DNA of 49,948 nucleotides, taken from Pseudomonas viridiflava (GTDB lineage Bacteria > Pseudomonadota > Gammaproteobacteria > Pseudomonadales > Pseudomonadaceae). Under the pieces are notes generated by a model that ran no database searches, was not told where the DNA came from, and saw only the letters and a program-made list of their open reading frames with translations. Shown here in pieces: positions 16,949 to 26,600 of the stretch; the stretch's first letter is position 1; each line of letters opens with the position of its first letter. Where the stretch lies: positions 216,676 through 266,623 of the forward strand of contig NZ_LKEH01000043.1 in the NCBI RefSeq assembly GCF_001642795.1, read 5' to 3'. Made by a program: the position numbers and the translations under genes.

Positions 16949-18178
16949 CTACTTGTCCTGAGCAATCGGCAAATCGACAGTGCCATCAATGAACTTCGTC
17001 GGACCGTTGGCATTCGGGTTGATGTCGAACTTGAAGATCTCGGTCGGCAGCCACAGCGTCGCGCAGGCGTTAGGCACGTCCACTACGCCGCTGATATGGC
17101 CCTGAACCGGCGCGGAACCCAACAGTGAATAACCTTGCGCAGGTGAATAGCCGAACTTGGTCATGTAATTGATCGCGTTCAGGCACGCCTGCCGGTAGGC
17201 GACGTTGACGTCCAGGTAATGCTGCTGCCCCGCTTCGTCGACCGAGATGCCTTCGAAGATCAGGTAGTTGTTGTAATTCGGCACGATGGGGCTGGGCTTG
17301 AAGACCGGGTTCTTGATCCCGTACTTGGCCATGCCGCCCTTGATCAGCTCGACCCGCATGTGCACCCAGCCGGCCATTTCGATGGCGCCGCAGAAGGTGA
17401 TTTCGCCGTCGCCCTGGCTGAAGTGCAAGTCACCCACCGACAGACCCGCGCCGTCGACATAGACCGGGAAGAACACTTTCGAACCCCGGGACAGGTCCTT
17501 GATGTCGCAGTTGCCGCCATGCTCGCGAGGCGGCACGGTGCGTGCTCCGGTCGCGGCAGCCAGGTCTCGGGCCGCACCCTTGAGCTTGCCAAGATGAGCA
17601 GTCGCGGCAAAGGGCGGGCAGGCCAGCACCGGAATGCGATCAGGGTCGGTATCGATCAGTTCCTGCTCGCGGCGGTTCCATTCGGCGAGCATCTTGTGGT
17701 CAGGCAGGCAGCCGATCAAACCGGGGTGGATCAGCCCGGCGAACTCGACGCCAGGGATGTGCCGCGAGCTGGTCATCATGCCCTTGAAATCCCAGATGGA
17801 TTTCTGCGCCAGCGGGAAGTGCTCGGTCAGAAAGCCGCCACCGTTCTGCTTGGAAAAGAAGCCGTTGAAGCCCCACTGCGAGTCCGCGCGGGCACCGATA
17901 TCCAGCAGGTCCACCACCAGCAGGTCGCCGGGTTCGGCGCCATGCACGCCTACCGGGCCGGACAGATAGTGCACGGTGGTCAGGTCAACGTCCCGGACGT
18001 CGCTGGCATCGTCATCGTTCTTGATCGCACCAGCGGTCCAGTCGTAGGTTTCGAGAACGAAGTCGTCACCCGGCTTGACCCAGCAGGCCATCGGAATGTC
18101 TGGGTGCCAGCGGTTGTGAATCTGCTCGTTCTCGGTGACAGGCTGGTTCAGGTCGACTTTGATCAGGGTTTCGGTCAT
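16949..18178 (-). CDS. fmdA: Formamidase
   Basis: A 409-residue member of the FmdA_AmdA (acetamidase/formamidase) family, close in length to Methylophilus FmdA. It hydrolyses formamide to formate and ammonia in the cytoplasm. Family regions seen include NRWHPDIPMACWVKPGDDF near the start, a HYLSGPVGVHGAEPGDLLVVD stretch (interrupted here for brevity) and REHGGNCDIKDL. The frame continues to 18205, but ATG at 18178 has AGGAGA six bases upstream and gives the family start MTETLIKVDL. It lies 81 bases after urtE on the same strand, so the transporter probably feeds it with substrate. Confidence 0.93.
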   Translation of the reverse strand: MTETLIKVDLNQPVTENEQIHNRWHPDIPMACWVKPGDDFVLETYDWTAGAIKNDDDASDVRDVDLTTVHYLSGPVGVHGAEPGDLLVVDLLDIGARADSQWGFNGFFSKQNGGGFLTEHFPLAQKSIWDFKGMMTSSRHIPGVEFAGLIHPGLIGCLPDHKMLAEWNRREQELIDTDPDRIPVLACPPFAATAHLGKLKGAARDLAAATGARTVPPREHGGNCDIKDLSRGSKVFFPVYVDGAGLSVGDLHFSQGDGEITFCGAIEMAGWVHMRVELIKGGMAKYGIKNPVFKPSPIVPNYNNYLIFEGISVDEAGQQHYLDVNVAYRQACLNAINYMTKFGYSPAQGYSLLGSAPVQGHISGVVDVPNACATLWLPTEIFKFDINPNANGPTKFIDGTVDLPIAQDK

Positions 18179-18259
18179 GGCGGTTCTCCTGCGGTCTCGG
18201 TTCAATTCGATCGTTAGGTAAAGTCACTGCAGTTAAAAAGAGGGAACACGGTTCAAGGG

Positions 18260-18949
18260 CTACACCGACAGGTAGCGACTGATCGTCGCTTCGTCGACAT
18301 TGGCGCGGGCTTCCTCGACCACGAAGCGGCCCTTCTCGATCACCAGGAATCGGTCGGCGATTTCCAGGGTGAACGACAGCACCTGCTCGGAGACCACGAT
18401 GGTCAGGTTGCGCAGGCTGCGGATCTCCTTGAGCGTGCGGGCGATGTCCTTGATGATCGACGGCTGGATGCCTTCAGTCGGCTCGTCGAGCAACAGCACC
18501 TTGGGGTTGGTCGCCAACGCACGGGCGATTGCCAGTTGCTGTTGCTGCCCGCCGGACAGGTTGCCGCCACGGCGGGCGCGCATGTCGAACAGCACCGGGA
18601 ACAGCGCGTACAGGTCCTCCGGCACCTTGCCGTTGGCTGACGCGGGCAGTCCGGTCTGGATGTTTTCCAGCACGCTCATCGACGGAAAGATCATGCGACC
18701 CTGCGGCACATAGGCCATGCCGTGTCCGACCCGTGAATGGGTTTCCATCGCCGACACGTCCACGCCATCCACCTGCACCTGCCCGCCCCATTGCGGCAGG
18801 ATGCCCATCAGGCTCTTGAACAGCGTGGTCTTGCCCATGCCGTTGCGGCCCATGACCGCGACGATTTCCTGTTTCTCGACGTTGAGGTTCAGGTCATGAA
18901 GAATCTGGCTCTGGCCATAGCCACAGCTCAGTTGTTGAATCGTGAACAT
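18260..18949 (-). CDS. urtE: Urea/short-chain amide ABC transporter ATP-binding protein UrtE
   Basis: A 229-residue LivF-like ABC ATPase. Walker A is GRNGMGKTT (about 34-42), the signature is LSGGQQQQLAIARAL, and Walker B is VLLLDEPTEGIQPSI, the EGIQPS wording being typical of UrtE. It pairs with UrtD to power uptake. It starts ten bases after urtD and is followed by fmdA on the same strand. Confidence 0.93.
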   Translation of the reverse strand: MFTIQQLSCGYGQSQILHDLNLNVEKQEIVAVMGRNGMGKTTLFKSLMGILPQWGGQVQVDGVDVSAMETHSRVGHGMAYVPQGRMIFPSMSVLENIQTGLPASANGKVPEDLYALFPVLFDMRARRGGNLSGGQQQQLAIARALATNPKVLLLDEPTEGIQPSIIKDIARTLKEIRSLRNLTIVVSEQVLSFTLEIADRFLVIEKGRFVVEEARANVDEATISRYLSV

Positions 18950-18959
18950 GCGGTGCTCC

Positions 18960-19721
18960 TCAATGGCCCAGATAGACTTCGATGACTTTCGGATTCTTCT
19001 GCACCGACTCCATGCTGCCTTCGGCCAGCACCTTGCCCTGGTGCAGCACCGTGACCTTGTGGGCGATGCTCTTGACGAACTCCATGTCGTGCTCGATCAC
19101 CAGCACCGAGCGGCCCTGGCTGATGCGATTCAACAGATCGGCGGTCTGCGCACGTTCACTGACGCTCATGCCGGCCACCGGCTCGTCGAGCATCAGCAGC
19201 TCCGGGTCCTGCATCAGCAACATGCCGATTTCCAGCCACTGCTTCTGGCCGTGGGACAAAAGCCCGGCCTGCTGCTGCAGCAGGTCGCCGAGAAAAATGT
19301 CAGCGGCCACCTGCCGGACCCGCTCCAGCACTTCGCTGGAGCGCCTGAAGAACAGCGCGCCGAACACACTGCGGCCAGCCGGAAAGGACATTTCCAGGTT
19401 CTCGAACACGCTGAGGTTGTCGTAGATCGACGGGGTCTGGAACTTGCGCCCCACACCGGCACGGACGATGTCGTACTCGTTCATCCGGGTCAGTTCGCGG
19501 TCCTTGAACTGGATGCTGCCGCCGGTAGCGCGGGTCTTGCCGCAGATCAGGTCGAGGACGGTGGTCTTGCCCGCACCGTTGGGGCCGATCACCACGCGCA
19601 CCTCGTTGCGGTCGATGTACAGGTTGAGATCATCGACCGCCTTGAAGCCGTCGAATGACACGGTTAGACCTTCGATGGCCAGCACCGGCTTGTTCATCTG
19701 GAAGCCTGTCGGGCTGCTCAT
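18960..19721 (-). CDS. urtD: Urea/short-chain amide ABC transporter ATP-binding protein UrtD
   Basis: A 253-residue LivG-like ABC ATPase. Walker A is GPNGAGKTT, Walker B is LMLDEPVAGMS, and the signature is the unusual LLSHGQKQWLEIGMLL in place of LSGGQ, a hallmark of UrtD. Its ATG overlaps the urtC stop codon in an ATGA arrangement (19718-19721), so it is translationally coupled to the permease gene. Confidence 0.93.
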   Translation of the reverse strand: MSSPTGFQMNKPVLAIEGLTVSFDGFKAVDDLNLYIDRNEVRVVIGPNGAGKTTVLDLICGKTRATGGSIQFKDRELTRMNEYDIVRAGVGRKFQTPSIYDNLSVFENLEMSFPAGRSVFGALFFRRSSEVLERVRQVAADIFLGDLLQQQAGLLSHGQKQWLEIGMLLMQDPELLMLDEPVAGMSVSERAQTADLLNRISQGRSVLVIEHDMEFVKSIAHKVTVLHQGKVLAEGSMESVQKNPKVIEVYLGH

Positions 19722-20881
19722 GGCTGGGTCTCCAACGGGCGGGCGGTTTGTTTTTCAGTGGTCGAAGGTATGGACGCCTTACTGACTGGCGCAGGTCTGG
19801 ACCCGAATCTGCCCAGCCATTTGCGACCGTGGCTTTCCCACAGACCGGCCAGGCCGTTGGGGAAGTACATGACCACCGCAATGAACAGGCCGCCCATGAG
19901 GTACAGCCACAGCTCAGGAAAGGATTCGGAGAAGTAGGTCTTGCCGTAATTCACCAGCAGCGAGCCGTACACCGCGCCCAGCAGCGACATGCGCCCGCCG
20001 ACGGCGGCAAAGATGACCATCTCGATGGACGGCACGATGCCGACGAACGAAGGCGACATGAAGCCCACCTGCAACGCGAACATCGCCCCGCCGATTGCGG
20101 AGAATCCGGCCGCTACGCAGTAGACGAAGACCTTGAACGCCGCCACGTCGTAGCCCGAGAAGCGCACCCGCTCTTCCTTGTCGCGCATGGCCATCAGCAG
20201 TCGGCCGAGCTTGGAATAGAGGATGAATTTGCCGATCAGGATGCAGCCGAGCAGCAGCGCGGCATTGATGAAGTACAGCGCCAGCTTCGCGCCGTCACCG
20301 CGAATGTCCCAGCCCAATAAAGTCTTGAGGTCGGTGATGCCGTTCACCCCGCCGGTCAGGCCTTGCTGGCCGATGATCAGCACGGTCAGAATCAGCGCGA
20401 TGGCCTGGGTCACGATGGAGAAGTACACATCCCCCACCCGCCGCCGGAACAACGCGGCGCCGATGATCAGTGCGAGGATGACAGGCATGAGCACCACAGC
20501 GATTACCGTGAAGGTGAAGCTGTGAAACGGCACCCACAGCCACGGCAGTTCGGTGATCTGGTTCCAGTCCATGAAGTCCGGAATGCCGGGAGTGGACTGG
20601 ATTTTGGTGCTCTCGGGGTCCGACGCTTCCAGCTTCAGAAACATGGCCATGCAGTAGCCGCCCAGCCCGAAAAACACCCCCTGCCCCAGGCTGAGAATGC
20701 CGCCGTACCCCCAGCACAGGACCAGTCCGACCGCGACGAAGGCGTAGGTCAGGTACTTGCCGACCATGTTCAGGCGAAAGGCATCCAGGGTCAGCGGAAA
20801 CACCACCAGAATCAGGGCAGCGAGGATCAGCAGGCCGATCACACCCTGACGGCCACCGAGCATTTTGTTGAGCGCGTTCAT
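19718..20881 (-). CDS. urtC: Urea/short-chain amide ABC transporter permease UrtC
   Basis: A 387-residue LivM-type permease with about ten hydrophobic helices. Typical stretches are GYGGILSLGQGVFFGLGGYCMA (split by helices), GLTGGVNGITDL and the cytoplasmic coupling loop RDKEERVRFSGY. The C-terminal about 35 residues are a soluble, Ser/Thr/Pro-rich tail. It starts ten bases after urtB and its stop overlaps the urtD start. Confidence 0.92.
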   Translation of the reverse strand: MNALNKMLGGRQGVIGLLILAALILVVFPLTLDAFRLNMVGKYLTYAFVAVGLVLCWGYGGILSLGQGVFFGLGGYCMAMFLKLEASDPESTKIQSTPGIPDFMDWNQITELPWLWVPFHSFTFTVIAVVLMPVILALIIGAALFRRRVGDVYFSIVTQAIALILTVLIIGQQGLTGGVNGITDLKTLLGWDIRGDGAKLALYFINAALLLGCILIGKFILYSKLGRLLMAMRDKEERVRFSGYDVAAFKVFVYCVAAGFSAIGGAMFALQVGFMSPSFVGIVPSIEMVIFAAVGGRMSLLGAVYGSLLVNYGKTYFSESFPELWLYLMGGLFIAVVMYFPNGLAGLWESHGRKWLGRFGSRPAPVSKASIPSTTEKQTARPLETQP

Positions 20882-20891
20882 CGTTCGGCCT

Positions 20892-21809
20892 CTATTTGCG
20901 GACTTTGCTGGAAAACAAGCCTTGCGGGCGCATCAGCAGGATCAGGATCACGGCCGACAACGTCAGCACCTTGGCCATCGAGCCACTCATGAAGAACTCG
21001 GAAATCGACTGCGCCTGGGCAATCGCGAACGCCGAGGCGATGGTGCCGAACAGGCTCTGTGCGCCGCCAAAGACCACCACCAGAAAGGTGTCGACGATGT
21101 ACAGCGAACCGGCTGTGGGCCCTGTGGAGCCGATGGTGGTGAACGCCGCACCGGCAACACCGGCCACCCCACAGCCCAGCGCGAAAGTCATGCGGTCGAC
21201 CTGACGGGTGTTGATGCCGACGGCGCGGCTCATGATGCGGTTCTGCACCGTGGCGCGAACGTGCAGGCCCCAGCGGGTGCGGTAGAGCATCAGGAAAATG
21301 CCACCGGTCATCAGGATGCTGAGGCCCATGACGAACAGGCCGTTGCGCGGAATTTCGATGGCATCGGTCAGGTTCACGGCGCCCATCAGCCATTCCGGCG
21401 GCGTGGCGCTGACTTCACGCGCACCGAAGATCGAGCGAAACGCCTGCTGCATGACCAGCGACAGACCCCAGGTCGCCAGCAGGGTGTCGAGTGGCCGATG
21501 GTAGAGACGGCTGATCATCACCCGCTCCACCACCCAGCCAATCGATCCGGCCACCACGAACGACAGCGCGATGGCGAAAAAAAAGTAGTACGGCTGCATC
21601 CACGGCAGATAGGTCTGCACCAGCGTCGACAGCACGTACGTGGTGTAGGCGCCGATGGTGAGAAACTCACCGTGGGCCATGTTGATCACGCCCATCTGGC
21701 CAAAAATGATCGCCAGCCCCAAGGCCATCAACAGCAGTACGCAAAACACGGACAGACCGTTGAACCCCTGCATGGCCGCGATGGCACCAAATTCCGATAG
21801 CCATTCCAT
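20892..21809 (-). CDS. urtB: Urea/short-chain amide ABC transporter permease UrtB
   Basis: A 305-residue LivH-type permease with about eight helices. Family stretches include GLAIIFGQMGVINMAHGEF, LLATWGLSL and the coupling loop RAVGINTRQVD. Many UrtB proteins carry a long N-terminal extension; this one lacks it. The frame reaches a TTG at 21824, but ATG 21809 has GGAGA eight bases upstream and is used. It is separated from urtA by 98 bases containing a hairpin. Confidence 0.92.
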   Translation of the reverse strand: MEWLSEFGAIAAMQGFNGLSVFCVLLLMALGLAIIFGQMGVINMAHGEFLTIGAYTTYVLSTLVQTYLPWMQPYYFFFAIALSFVVAGSIGWVVERVMISRLYHRPLDTLLATWGLSLVMQQAFRSIFGAREVSATPPEWLMGAVNLTDAIEIPRNGLFVMGLSILMTGGIFLMLYRTRWGLHVRATVQNRIMSRAVGINTRQVDRMTFALGCGVAGVAGAAFTTIGSTGPTAGSLYIVDTFLVVVFGGAQSLFGTIASAFAIAQAQSISEFFMSGSMAKVLTLSAVILILLMRPQGLFSSKVRK

Positions 21810-21846
21810 GATGGTGGTCTCCAAGGGTGAATGACGGGGGTCACGA

Positions 21847-21874
21847 GGCTGTCGGCTTGACGCTGCAGACAGCC
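21847..21874 (-). other. Hairpin between urtA and urtB
   Basis: GGCTGTC and GACAGCC form a 7-bp stem with a 14-base loop in the 98-base urtA-urtB gap. Such hairpins often follow binding-protein genes and raise their product relative to the permeases; that role is inferred. Confidence 0.4.
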
Positions 21875-21907
21875 CCGCTCCGGTACACAGCGCTCAGGCA
21901 GCCGCTG

Positions 21908-23152
21908 TTATTGGTAACCCTTGGGGAAAGGATTGGGCTCGATCAGGTCCGACTCGTAGATCACCTTGAACTGACCGTCAGCCTGGACTTCGCCGATGCG
22001 GGTCTTGCTCCACAGGTGATGGTTCTCGTGAACCTTGACGTAACCTTCCGGCGCGGTTTTCAGCTCGATGCCTGGCGAAGCGGCAACCACCTTGTCGACG
22101 TCGAAACTGCCGGCTTTCTCGACGGCGGCCTTCCACAACCAGGGTCCGAGATAGGCAGCCTGGGTCACGTCACCCATCACCGAGTCCTTGCCGTACTTGG
22201 CCTTGAACGCTTCCACGAAGGCTTTATTGTTCGGGTTGTCGAGGCTCTGGAAGTACTTCATCGAGGCATAGAAGCCCTGCATGTTTTCGCCGCCGATGCC
22301 CAGCAATTCATCCTCGGTCACCGACAGGGTCAGCAGGTTCTGTTTGGCCGAGGTCACGCCTGCGGCCTTGAGCTGCTTGTAGAACGCCACGTTGGAGCCG
22401 CCCACGACAGCGGCGAATACCACGTCGGTTTTTTTCAACTTGACCTTGTTGATCAGCGAACCGAACTGGGTGTTGCCCAGCGGGTAATAGTCTTCGCCGA
22501 CCACCGTGCCGTGCAGGACATTCTCGATGTGCTTGCGGGCGATCTTCATGGAGGTGCGCGGCCAGATGTAATCCGAGCCGATCAGGTAGAAGGTCTTGGC
22601 GCCCTTCTCTTTGGCGATCCAGTCGAGGCTGGCGAGGATCTGCTGGGTGGCTTCCTGGCCGGTGTAAATCACGTTTTTCGACTGTTCCAGCCCTTCGTAG
22701 AAGGTCGGGTAGTACAACAGGCCGTTTTCCTTCTCGAACACCGGCAACACGGCCTTGCGCGAGGCCGAGGTCCAGCAGCCGAACACGGCCGCCACCTTGT
22801 CGCCAACCAGAAGTTTCTTGGCTTTTTCGGCGAAGGTCGGCCAGTCCGACGCACCGTCTTCCTGAACGATCTTGATCTGCCGCCCGAGGATGCCACCCGA
22901 CGCGTTGATCTGGTCGATGGCCAGCCGCTCGGCCTGGATCGAGCCGGTCTCGGAGATCGCCATGGTGCCAGTGGCCGAGTGCAACTGGCCGACGGTCACT
23001 TCGGTGGCCGTCACGGCAAGGCCGGTGGTATTGGCTTCATCGGCCAGGGTCGCCTGGCTGAACACACTGGCGGCAATCAGCGAGAGCGCTGCCGCACCCA
23101 ACGCTAGGCGTCGGGGAAAAAAGCGTATGGGGCCTGTCTGTCGTGAATCCAT
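21908..23152 (-). CDS. urtA: Urea/short-chain amide ABC transporter substrate-binding protein UrtA
   Basis: A 414-residue periplasmic binding protein of the Leu/Ile/Val type. It has a signal peptide with two arginines (FFPRRLALGAAALSLIAASV...A) and the UrtA/FmdD stretches LHSATGTMAISETG and QEDGASDWPTFAEKAKKLL. The reading frame extends to 23266, but ATG 23152 has AGGAG seven bases upstream and begins the signal peptide. UrtA-type proteins bind urea, while FmdD-type relatives bind acetamide and urea; linkage to fmdA and the absence of urease genes nearby favour an amide role. It is first in the operon, about 100 bases from a TACGTCA operator cluster. Confidence 0.93.
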   Translation of the reverse strand: MDSRQTGPIRFFPRRLALGAAALSLIAASVFSQATLADEANTTGLAVTATEVTVGQLHSATGTMAISETGSIQAERLAIDQINASGGILGRQIKIVQEDGASDWPTFAEKAKKLLVGDKVAAVFGCWTSASRKAVLPVFEKENGLLYYPTFYEGLEQSKNVIYTGQEATQQILASLDWIAKEKGAKTFYLIGSDYIWPRTSMKIARKHIENVLHGTVVGEDYYPLGNTQFGSLINKVKLKKTDVVFAAVVGGSNVAFYKQLKAAGVTSAKQNLLTLSVTEDELLGIGGENMQGFYASMKYFQSLDNPNNKAFVEAFKAKYGKDSVMGDVTQAAYLGPWLWKAAVEKAGSFDVDKVVAASPGIELKTAPEGYVKVHENHHLWSKTRIGEVQADGQFKVIYESDLIEPNPFPKGYQ

Positions 23153-23251
23153 GTTCCCGCTCCTGTGCTGGTGAGTCGCGGCGAGACCGGTCAGAGCCGT
23201 CGCGAGTAGGAGCAAGAATGAGCGTGACGCCGGAAACGGGGTATACGCAGC

Positions 23252-23281
23252 ATGACGTATCGGCATACGTCATTTGACGTA
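23252..23281. promoter_or_regulatory. TACGTCA/TGACGTA half-site cluster upstream of urtA
   Basis: Three copies of one half-site alternate in orientation: TGACGTA at 23253, TACGTCA at 23266 and TGACGTA at 23275. The first two form a perfect palindrome, ATGACGTAT-N4-ATACGTCAT (23252-23273); the last two form TACGTCA-TT-TGACGTA (23266-23281). It lies 100 bases upstream of the urtA start, a good place for an activator. The LuxR-type regulator at 27033 is the best candidate to bind it. Confidence 0.6.
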
Positions 23282-23355
23282 GGGCGCATCGGCAGGATCA
23301 AGGGCATGATTGCGCCTGTGCGGAACGTCATTTTGCTGAAAGTAGACATGCGTAA

Positions 23356-23557
23356 GACGGCAGCGATGGGCTGCGCAGCGGCCCCTGATTACCGCTGACA
23401 CAGCGCATGTGCAGGTTCTGCTGCCGATGCCTGGCAGATCGCCGAAACGCCGCCTACTGGCAAACATCCTGTAACCCACTGAAGAAACGCTATTTTTCTG
23501 TGGTCCAGTGTCTGCTGCGAGACCGCGCTGCGTCGAAGACGTGGTAGGGCCTCCCAC
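23356..23557 (-). repeat. Long mosaic repeat, copy without insertion
   Basis: About 200 bases resemble the reverse complement of 40812-41099. The first 29 bases (23356-23384) are identical to 41071-41099 inverted. The shared CACTGAAGAAAC and GTCGAAGACGTGGT parts lie in the same order. It sits between the urtA operator and the NCS1-kinase gene. A 121-codon open frame across it (23270-23635, minus) appears to be a by-product of the repeat. Confidence 0.7.
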
Positions 23558-23656
23558 GAATGTTGCTGCCAGACAGGCACAGAAGTTGCTGCCTCCCACC
23601 CACGTCGGCAACGTACAGGGATTTGCGTGAGTCATTAACCCTCAGGAATCCACTCA

Positions 23657-26600
23657 GTGCGCCCCTCTGGCTCTCAACGCATCATCAAAGTGCGCCGCGA
23701 TTACAACCGGCTGGTCGCCGACGAGACCATGGAAGACTACGCCCTACGTTTTACGCCCAAATCGTTTCGCAAATGGTCGGAATTCCGTATCGCCAACACC
23801 GCGGTCGGGGCCGTGTCGTTTCTGGCGCTGGAGGCCATCGGTGGCGCGCTGGTGATGAGCTACGGCTTCACCAATACACTGTGGGCGATCATTGCCATGG
23901 CGGTGGTGATTTTCCTGACCGGTCTGCCCATCAGCTATTACGCCGCGCGCTATGGCGTGGACATGGACCTGCTGACCCGCGGCGCAGGGTTCGGCTACAT
24001 CGGCTCGACCATCACGTCACTGATCTACGCCAGCTTCACGTTCCTGTTCTTCGCCCTGGAAGCGGCGATCATGGCGCTGGCGCTGGAGTTGTATTTCCAC
24101 ATTCCGCTGGCGCTGGCGTACGTGATCTGCTCGATCATCGTCATTCCGCTGGTGGCCTACGGCATCACCCTGATCAGCCGCCTGCAGATGTGGTCACAAC
24201 CCTTGTGGCTGACCCTGCTGATCGTGCCCTACGTGTTCGTGATCTGGAAAAACCCGGACGCACTTTCGGACCTCACCTCGTTCGCCGGTCGCGAAGGTGA
24301 AGGCGGCACCTTCAACCTGCTGCTGTTCGGCGCGGCGTTCAGTGTGGCGCTGTCACTGGTAACCCAGATCGGTGAACAGGTGGACTACCTGCGTTTCCTG
24401 CCAGAGAAAACCCGTCGCAACCGCAAACGCTGGTGGGCCGCGCTATTGATGGCCGGCCCCGGCTGGGTGATCCCGGGAGGCCTTAAGATCATGGCCGGTG
24501 CCTTTCTGGCCTTTCTCGCCCTGCAACATCAGGTGCCCATCGAACGCGCGGCAGAGCCGACGCAGATGTACCTGGTGGCCTTCAACTACGTGTTTCTGTC
24601 ACCGGAATGGGCGCTCGCGGCCATGGTGCTGTTCGTGATCATTTCCCAGATCAAGATCAACATGACCAACGCCTACGCCGGATCGCTGGCCTGGTCGAAC
24701 TTCTTCGCCCGCGTCACCCACAGCCACCCCGGACGTGTGATCTGGCTGGTGTTCAACGTCGCCATCGCGCTCATCCTCATGGAACTGGGCGTGTTCGACG
24801 CCATTGAAGAAGTGCTGGGCCTGTACGCCAACGTCGCCATCGCCTGGATCGGTGCGCTGGTGGCCGATCTGGTGATCAACAAACCGTTGGGCCTGTCACC
24901 CAGGCACATCGAGTTCAAGCGTGCGCACCTGTACGACATCAATCCGGTGGGCGTCGGTGCGATGTTCATCGCATCGCTGCTGTCCATCTGCGCTCACTTC
25001 GGCGCGCTCGGCGAACTGGCCAGAGCCGCGCCGCCGCTGATTTCCCTGACCACCGCGATGATCGCCGCGCCGCTGATCGCCTGGCTGACCAAGGGCCGCT
25101 ACTACCTGGCGCGTGACAGCGACCCGCTGCTGCTCTTCCCGACGGGTCGGCAAGCGAGCCTGCAGTGTGGCGTCTGCAACAACGCTTTCGAATCCCCGGA
25201 CATGGCCTGGTGCCCGGCCTACGGCTCGCCGATCTGCTCGTTGTGCTGCTCGTTGGACGCCCGCTGCGGAGATCAGTGCAAGACCCGTTCGCGACTGTCC
25301 ATGCAGTTCGAAGACCTGATCGGCCGCCTGCTGCCTCGCCTGCCCCGCCGCTACCTGCACACCCGCCTCATGCAATACCTGGGTTTGCTGAGCGTGCTGG
25401 TGCTCGGCCTGTCGGGTGCACTGGCGTTGATCTACAGCCAGGTTTCACACGGCCTCACCGACCAATCGCCACAGGCTCACCACACGCTGATGCTGGCCTT
25501 CCTCAAGGCCTTCCTGACCTGCTGCGTTTTCGCCGGTGTGCTGGCCTGGTGGGTGGTGCTGACCCGGGAGAGCCGTCGCGTGGCGCTGGAAGAGTCCGAA
25601 CGCCAGACCGCTTTGCTGATGCAGGAAATCGAAGCCCACCACAAGACCGATCAGGCCTTGCAGGAAGCCAAGGAGGCGTCGGAAGCGGCCAACGCGGCGA
25701 AGAGCCGCTACGTCACCGGTCTGTCCCACGAGCTGCGCACGCCGCTGAACAGCATTCTCGGCTTCACCCAGATTCTGCAACGCGATGCCGCCACGCCAAG
25801 CAAGCATCAGGACTCACTGGCGACCATCATGCGCAGCAGTTCGCACCTGCTGTCGCTGATCGACGGCCTGCTCGACGTGGCCAAGATCGAGGCGGGCAAA
25901 CTGCGTCTGGAGCCTTCGGAAATCCTCTTTCGGGAATTCCTCGATGACCTGCAGAAAATGTTCACCGGCCCGGCACGGGACAAGGGCCTGACCCTGCGCA
26001 TGGAGCTGGTCGGGCGCATGCCGGATGTGGTGCGCGGCGATGAAAAGCGCGTGCGCCAGATCCTGATCAACCTGCTGGGCAACGCGATCAACTTCACCGA
26101 CAGCGGCGAGGTCTGCCTGCGGGTCAGCTACCGCCTGGAAACGGCAATCTTCGACATCATCGACACTGGCATCGGCATCGCCCCGGAACAGCTGGAACGA
26201 ATCTTTCAGCCTTTCGAGCGCGGCGGACTGGTGCGTCAGGACAACGGCGTCGGCCTGGGCCTCACCATCACCCGCATGCTCACCGCCCTGATGGGCGGCG
26301 CGCTGTCGGTCACCAGCCAGCCGGATGAGGGCACACGCTTTCAGGTGCGGCTGTTCCTCTCGGAAGTCCGCGTGCCCAAGGCCGTCGTCGCCGTGGACCA
26401 TGACCTCATTGGCTACGAAGGGCCACGGCGGCTGATTCTGGTGGTGGACGATCACATCGAACACCGAAAGGTCATCAGCGGCATGCTCGCGCCTCTCGGT
26501 TTTGACGTCGCGCAGGCGGCCAACGGGCAGGAGGCGATCAGACAGGTTTCGCTGCTGCACCCGGACCTGATCCTGATGGACCTCTCCATGCCCGACATGG

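Noticed and set aside
23270..23635. Minus-strand open frame of 121 codons upstream of urtA
   Set aside because: It lies almost wholly in the dispersed repeat, and a related translation appears in the other repeat copy. This is a repeat by-product rather than a gene.
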